Positions 8,505-13,740 of a stretch of DNA of 13,740 nucleotides are shown here, in pieces. This DNA is from Mycoplasmataceae bacterium (GTDB taxonomy: Bacteria; Bacillota_I; Bacilli_A; Mycoplasmatales; Mycoplasmoidaceae). Each line of letters opens with the position of its first letter. Position 1 is the stretch's first letter. The translations under genes and the position numbers were made by a program. Where the stretch lies: the NCBI GenBank assembly GCA_020024735.1, contig JAHHTI010000021.1:1-13740 (forward strand), given 5' to 3'. The notes beneath the pieces were generated by a model. It was given only the letters and a program-made list of their open reading frames with translations. It did not search any database and was not told the origin of the DNA.

Positions 8505-11500
8505 TATTTCACCTCCTTAATATTATTTTCTATTCAATTTAAGAAACTATTATAGCTATAAAATGTTTGTTGATTTAATGTATAAGTAACATGGGTTTCT
8601 GTGGTGTAATATGCTTGGTAATCATATTTATTCATTAATCAGTTAATTGCATCATTTTTATCCAAGAATATCTTTTCTTCTCCATTAATATTTTCCACCA
8701 TATAAGCTTGCAGATGATTAATGTTGTCTGATAAATCACTATAATGATTATCTTTATTAACGAATTTAGTCACAATTGACTTAGAAGGAACATCAAAACT
8801 ATTATAGAATAAAGAATCCAATCGCTGTTTTATAGTATTATCATCTAATGTTTGATCAACAATATTAGGATCTACTAAAACATATTGATATCTACCACTT
8901 GAACTAATAATTCCTCCAGTCGATGTTCAATAGTTATTTGGCAGTTCAAATGAGCATATACTAGGATCTATTTCAGCATTGTCATCAGAGATTGGCATAT
9001 TTTTATATAATCCTGATAAATTAAGTAGTGGTAACTGCGATATTCAAACAGGTTTAATTTTATTCAATATGTTATTAATATTTTCTTTCAATGAAACAGA
9101 ATTACTAACATAGAAACCATTCCCATATGTATAATCACTAATACCAAAAATTTCTTTCTCACTATGTGTTCAAGTATCAGGATGATTAAAGTCTAAAGTT
9201 TTCATTTTATTGATAATTTTAATAACTAGATCATCTAAAGTAGGAGCTTTTAAGAAATCTTCTATATTATTTTCTTGTGTTAAATCAACTAGTGAATATG
9301 TTAATTCAGCATTATCACTATGGTATCTACCTTCCAAGACATCATCTAATTGTTGTGCTCTTAAAGTATCAATATCATTATAGACAACACCATTATAATA
9401 ATATCCATTCACAATATTAGCACCAATAACTTCTAATGGGTCTAATAATTTCATTGCTTCTGGTCCTCTACTATTACCAGGAATTAAACCAAAGAAAAAT
9501 GATTCGTCTTTTCCACCTTTTCAAATATACTCAACATCTTCAGATTTAAATATGTAAGAACTCAATTCTACTTTATAAAAATTTAAAAGAAAATCAACTG
9601 CAACTTGGACAAATATAAAACTTGTAGAGACAATGGAAATAATTTTTTTTGACAACTTAGCAATTTTTTCTGTCATTTCTAAAATTTCTGTAAGATTCGA
9701 TGCAATATCAAGAGTTTTTCCTGCTGCTTCTTTGAATATGTTTCATACATCAGTTTTATACTCATTGTTATATGTAGCATTAATAATGTTAAAAATTTGT
9801 GATGTTATAGGGAATATAGGAGACAAAGCAATATTTGGTAAGAAGAATGGATAGACTGCAACTAATGCATTAATAGGAACTGACAATAAATTACTTGATA
9901 TATTAGTAAATTGTTCAAATGATATATTTTTCATTACATTCTGAATAAAGTAATCAAGAATTTTATCCTTGATCGTCTTGTAATCAAAAATACCAAACAT
10001 TTTTCTTAAATCTAAAAAATAGGATTGTGAAGCAATTAATTTTAAATAACCAAAAATCTGTACATCAACCTTTTGATTGTATTCATATAAATCTTCTAAA
10101 TAGGCAACATTTTCAGGGCTTATATTACTAGTAAAATTAAATGTCTTCAAATATTCATTAGCAGCCTGGATTTCATTTTTAGATGCAGTAGTATCCATTA
10201 GTGGAATAGTTTTTCCAAAACTATTTAAAATAACTTTTTCTAACATTGCATTGTTGTTATAAGATTGACTTAATACTTCTATAAACACTAGTGGAATGAT
10301 TTCATCAAGAATATCATTAGAAGGAAAACCTGTTAAATCAGGAACATTAGTTTGGTAAATTTGTTGAATTACAGATTTTAAATATGCTACATTATCTTCT
10401 ATTGAGTTAGAATATGAACCACTAGTTAGAGCATTCCATATTAGACGATAAGATTCTTCTTGTTCATCAGTTATGGTAATATTAAACAATTTTTCAACCA
10501 TCTCTCTTTGAAAACTATTTGGTGTTAAAAAAGGCAATCTATTTAAAATAGCTAATGATCCACCAATAAAATCCATAGTATTAACTAATGGTTGGAAGTT
10601 GTTCACTAAGTTAGAAACTATGGTGTCAACATCATAATTCAAATCTAGAGTCTTATTATTGAATTTAAACATTTCTTCAAAACTAAAATAATTATCTTTT
10701 CTTCCTTTTAACAAATCCCTAGGAATAGCTAATTTAAGAATTAAATCATAATACTTAGCAATGTCATTGTAGACCTTTCTAGTTAGATCGATATAATGTT
10801 GATCAATTCGATAACTTATCATTTCATCAATTGTATGCAGGAAGAGAATTGGTAACTTTAAAAATTCTGAATATCTTTTCCCTTTTTTCATAGTAGAAAA
10901 AATATTTTCAATTGAAGCATACACTTTAGGTAAATCATTTTTTAATATATTAAAGTATTGATCAATTTCAGATTGAAGTAGAGGAATGTTAAAGAAATTA
11001 TTATGTTCATCTGATGCTCTAGAAATGATAGTATCAAAAAAATGAGTTACCTTTTCGGTTTCTAAAGCATTATCAACAAATTTAGAATCCCTACCAGAAA
11101 TCTTTTTTCATAAAGATGGGTCTTTCATCTTCTTAATGTCACTTGAGGACTCAACGTAATAAGGTCCTAATAATTCAAATTCGTCTTTCTTATCAAGGTC
11201 AACAATATAATTACCCTTTCCTTTGTTACTAGTAATTTGCGTATAATTAGGGTCATATTTATTAGTTCCAATTCTGCTTATTTCTTCATGACTATAATAT
11301 GTACGCTTGTTATCTTTTTCAGCAAAACTTAAATAACCATTAGCATGTTGTCTAATATATTTTTCTATGTATTGGTAAGTATCTGAATTAGGATTATCTA
11401 AATCAGTAGCTAAAGCATCAATTTTAATTGGTAAGGAAATAGATTGGTTTGCACTTTTTAAAATGATTGCTTCAGCCTCTTTTTTGCCAACTTCTCAATT

Positions 11501-12049
11501 CTTTTCAAGATACACAGCTAATTCATTTTTTGCTCTAAAAAATAAATTATCAAAGAAATATACTTGGTGAATTTCATAATAAGAATCCTTGGCAGCTTTT
11601 TCAGAAGTATAAATACCATTATTTGCACCACGATAAATCTTTGTTGTATTCGGATGTGATGAAAAGTCCATATTCTTCAATTCATTAGGAATAATTGATC
11701 CATCTACATTTAATGATAATTCATTTTTATTAGTGACAAATTCAAAGGTTTTTATTTGTGAGGATAAAGCATTAATAAGCACATCTGGAGACTCAAAAGA
11801 ATTTGTCATATTATTTTGTTTTAATGTTCAAGATGTAGCAACATTAGTCATATCCTTAGTCTTAGAAGCATTAGAGATTGCATATTGAATAGCTTCTTCT
11901 TTAGAATTAAAAGTTTTTCCCATAAAACTATATTTTGAATTCATAGTTTGATGCGAAGCTATTTTAATAGATGCTAATGTAATGGGAGGCATTATTATTA
12001 AAGTGGATGCTGATAAAATACTAATTCATATTTTGTTCTTCTTAGTCAT
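8504..12049 (-). CDS. 1181-residue exported protein with two hydrophobic stretches, unknown function
   Basis: One frame runs from ATG at 12049 to TAA at 8504-8506, with TGA codons (for example 12026, 11495, 11108, 9743, 9521, 9170, 9044, 8927, 8639) read as Trp. Residues 1-28 are a signal or anchor (KKNK, then a hydrophobic core rich in Ile, Leu and Ser). Short Tyr/Gly segments followed by Ser-x-Glu-x-Ala recur near residues 40-55, 138-155 and about 885. The middle (about 370-700) is predicted mostly helical from its Leu/Ile/Asn spacing. A Pro-containing hydrophobic stretch lies at about 720-755 and a membrane-like helix at about 803-822 (IISIVSTSFIFVQVAVDFLL), preceded by a Lys-rich helix. 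It overlaps the permease-like gene upstream by 8 bases. No family is recognised. It may be membrane-anchored at both ends, or carry a membrane-inserting hairpin; both are inference. Confidence 0.9.
8510..8518 (-). promoter_or_regulatory. Strong ribosome binding site of the 873-residue protein
   Basis: The minus strand reads AAGGAGGTG five bases before the ATG at 8504, an almost perfect anti-16S match. It sits in the last codons of the upstream gene, whose TAA overlaps the ATG. This combination of a strong site and a stop-start overlap indicates efficient coupled translation. Confidence 0.85.
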
Positions 12050-13740
12050 ATTTGTTTTCCTTTCTAAAATCTAAAATAAATCAAGTTGTAGTAATAAGAG
12101 TGAGAATAATAACAATTGCGATAGAAATCTCTGGATATAAACTATTACTCCTATCAGTAATGAGGTATTGTTTATTAAATCTTGAGATATCTAATGAATT
12201 TTTAGAAAGTTCTAAATAATATAGATTTGGTAATTTTTCTTTCAACTTATGAAGAAACTTATTAGTATTACTATAGGATAGAGATATACCTTGAATATAA
12301 ACTAATCATGTTTCATTATCTACAATTGAATTATCAAATCCCTTTAAAGCATTAATATCTAATGGAATATAAGTTTTTGCTTCATTTAAATAATATGGGG
12401 TTGATCCAACAAATTTAATTAATGAATTACTGATAAATTTTTCATCTAATGGTGAAATAGGTTTATTTTCATTTACTACATAGAAATTGTTATACACTTC
12501 ATTAGCATTAAATTTACTAAATTTAGGAGACTCAAATAGATTAAAAGAAGTATTAGTTGAAGTTACAACAGTATTGAACAAAGTTGCTATTTCCTTATTA
12601 TAGACACTACTTATGTTGGTATAAACATTTGAAATCCTACTTTTTAAAACTTCATTATATTTAATGAAATAGAAAAGTTGACTAAATTCTGGATTAATTC
12701 CAGTAATATCCATAATTAATTTTTTGATATTTTCTTCAGCAATATTATTTCAATCGAAATTACCAACAATAGCAGATGTAGTTTGAAGAACTAAGCTAGT
12801 TTTATTCATTAAATCATATTTCTTCACTACTTTTCCAACTGTGGTAGTAATTAAATCTAAGTATTCAATATTAGATAGTTTTAAACAATCTAAGTCATTT
12901 GCTCTAAAAGTTAAAGCAACTTGGCCATCTATATCCATAGCGGCTTTACTATATCCTTTAGCTAACATACTATATGATGTTTGTTCAGATTCAAAACCAC
13001 ACGCAGATAATAGAGAACTATAGAAACTATTACATCATTCAGAAGGAACAAATTGATTAATGAATCTTGGCGTATTTAATTGATTATTTATTGTTGAAGT
13101 TTGCACTAAATATTCTTTATTCTTAACTCCTAATTTATAGTAATCATTGTTAGTTATTTTATTTTGATATTCATTATTAATAAGTGGATGAGAAAATAGA
13201 GAGATTGCAAACATAAAGAAGATGACAAATGTAGAAGTAAAGATGTAAGGAAGTTTTTGAATTTTAATAGCAATAAAAGTAATAAGAATAGTTATGAAAA
13301 ATAAAATGAATAATGATATAAAAGTATTAGCAATAAAAGAAGCTACACCAAAATAAGTATAATTCATAATAGGTAAGACTATTAATAAAACATCTTGAAC
13401 AAAAATAATTAAAAGAATCCCAATAAAAGTAATTAGTAATCTAGAAAGTTTAATCATCCATGGACTATAACTTGAACATATTAATTTATCATCATAAGAA
13501 TTTTCTTTTGGTTCTTGAAACAAAACATAAATATTATTAATAATGAAGATACAAATAAAAATGTTGGGAATGATATAAATTAATAAAGAATAATCTATTA
13601 AATTTAAGTTTAGACAATATAACACAATATTGATTACTATTTGACTAATTCCTGCTAAAGCAAATAAAATTCAAGTTAATGGATGATACTTCACTTGATA
13701 TCAATTAAAATAAAGTAATTTACTAAAATTCTTTCATTGT
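12042..13740 (-). CDS. ABC-2 permease-like membrane protein with large extracellular domain, 5' end outside the window
   Basis: The open frame enters at the right edge and ends in TAA at 12042-12044, giving 565 residues in the window; only a few N-terminal residues seem to be missing. TGA codons (13734, 13701, 13671, 13035, 12750, 12306, 12081) are Trp. Counting from the edge, membrane helices lie near residues 22-47, 50-74, 101-125, 130-158 and 164-183. A hydrophilic domain of about 350 residues follows, then a last helix at 537-556 and a short basic tail. Five helices, a large outside domain and a final helix, after a Lys-Tyr-His-Pro-Leu-Thr-Trp entry, resemble ABC-2 type permeases. No ATPase gene is in the window; one may lie upstream. 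It is first in the visible part of the operon and overlaps the next gene by 8 bases. A generic membrane anchor protein is the alternative. Confidence 0.8.
12058..12062 (-). promoter_or_regulatory. Ribosome binding site of the 1181-residue protein
   Basis: The minus strand reads AGAAAGGAAAACAAAT before the ATG at 12049, so AAGGA lies eight bases from the start. It is inside the 3' end of the permease-like gene and supports the chosen start, which also gives a proper signal peptide. Confidence 0.65.

Overview
This AT-rich window reads as a mollicute (Mycoplasma, Ureaplasma or Malacoplasma type) chromosome that uses genetic code 4, with UGA read as tryptophan. The many medium-sized minus-strand open frames fall into only three registers. 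Every break between neighbouring fragments of a register is an in-frame TGA, with no TAA or TAG. Read with UGA=Trp they become five long genes, all on the minus strand. I cannot name the species. Nothing convincing is coded on the plus strand, and I see no tRNA, rRNA, CRISPR array or insertion sequence.

Layout in the direction of transcription (right to left). (1) 13740-12042 is a membrane protein with an ABC-2 permease-like layout, cut at its extreme N-terminus by the window edge. (2) 12049-8504 is a 1181-residue exported protein with two hydrophobic stretches near its C-terminal third. (3) 8504-5883 is an 873-residue exported protein. (4) 5896-4787 is a 369-residue lipoprotein with a clear lipobox and a possible leucine-rich-repeat-like segment. 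These four overlap by 8, 1 (TAATG) and 14 bases, so they look like one translationally coupled operon whose promoter lies outside the window. (5) After the only real intergenic gap (4631-4786) a second transcription unit starts from a good promoter. It encodes a very large exported protein of at least 1543 residues that runs off the left edge. It is built from a row of about 100-residue domains, with a 242-residue tandem duplication near the N-terminus and a 504-residue higher-order repeat after it.

The gap also holds a roughly 100-base decayed copy of part of gene 3, in direct orientation about 1.79 kb from the parent copy. This marks past recombination in the locus.

Functionally the window is a cell-surface locus. 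A permease-like protein, two large exported proteins and a lipoprotein are made together and may form one envelope complex; next to them is a repeat-built surface protein that resembles, as far as I can judge by eye, the mollicute 'lipoprotein 17-related' surface proteins. No enzymatic activity can be assigned from sequence alone. The operon is the best candidate here for an undescribed system.
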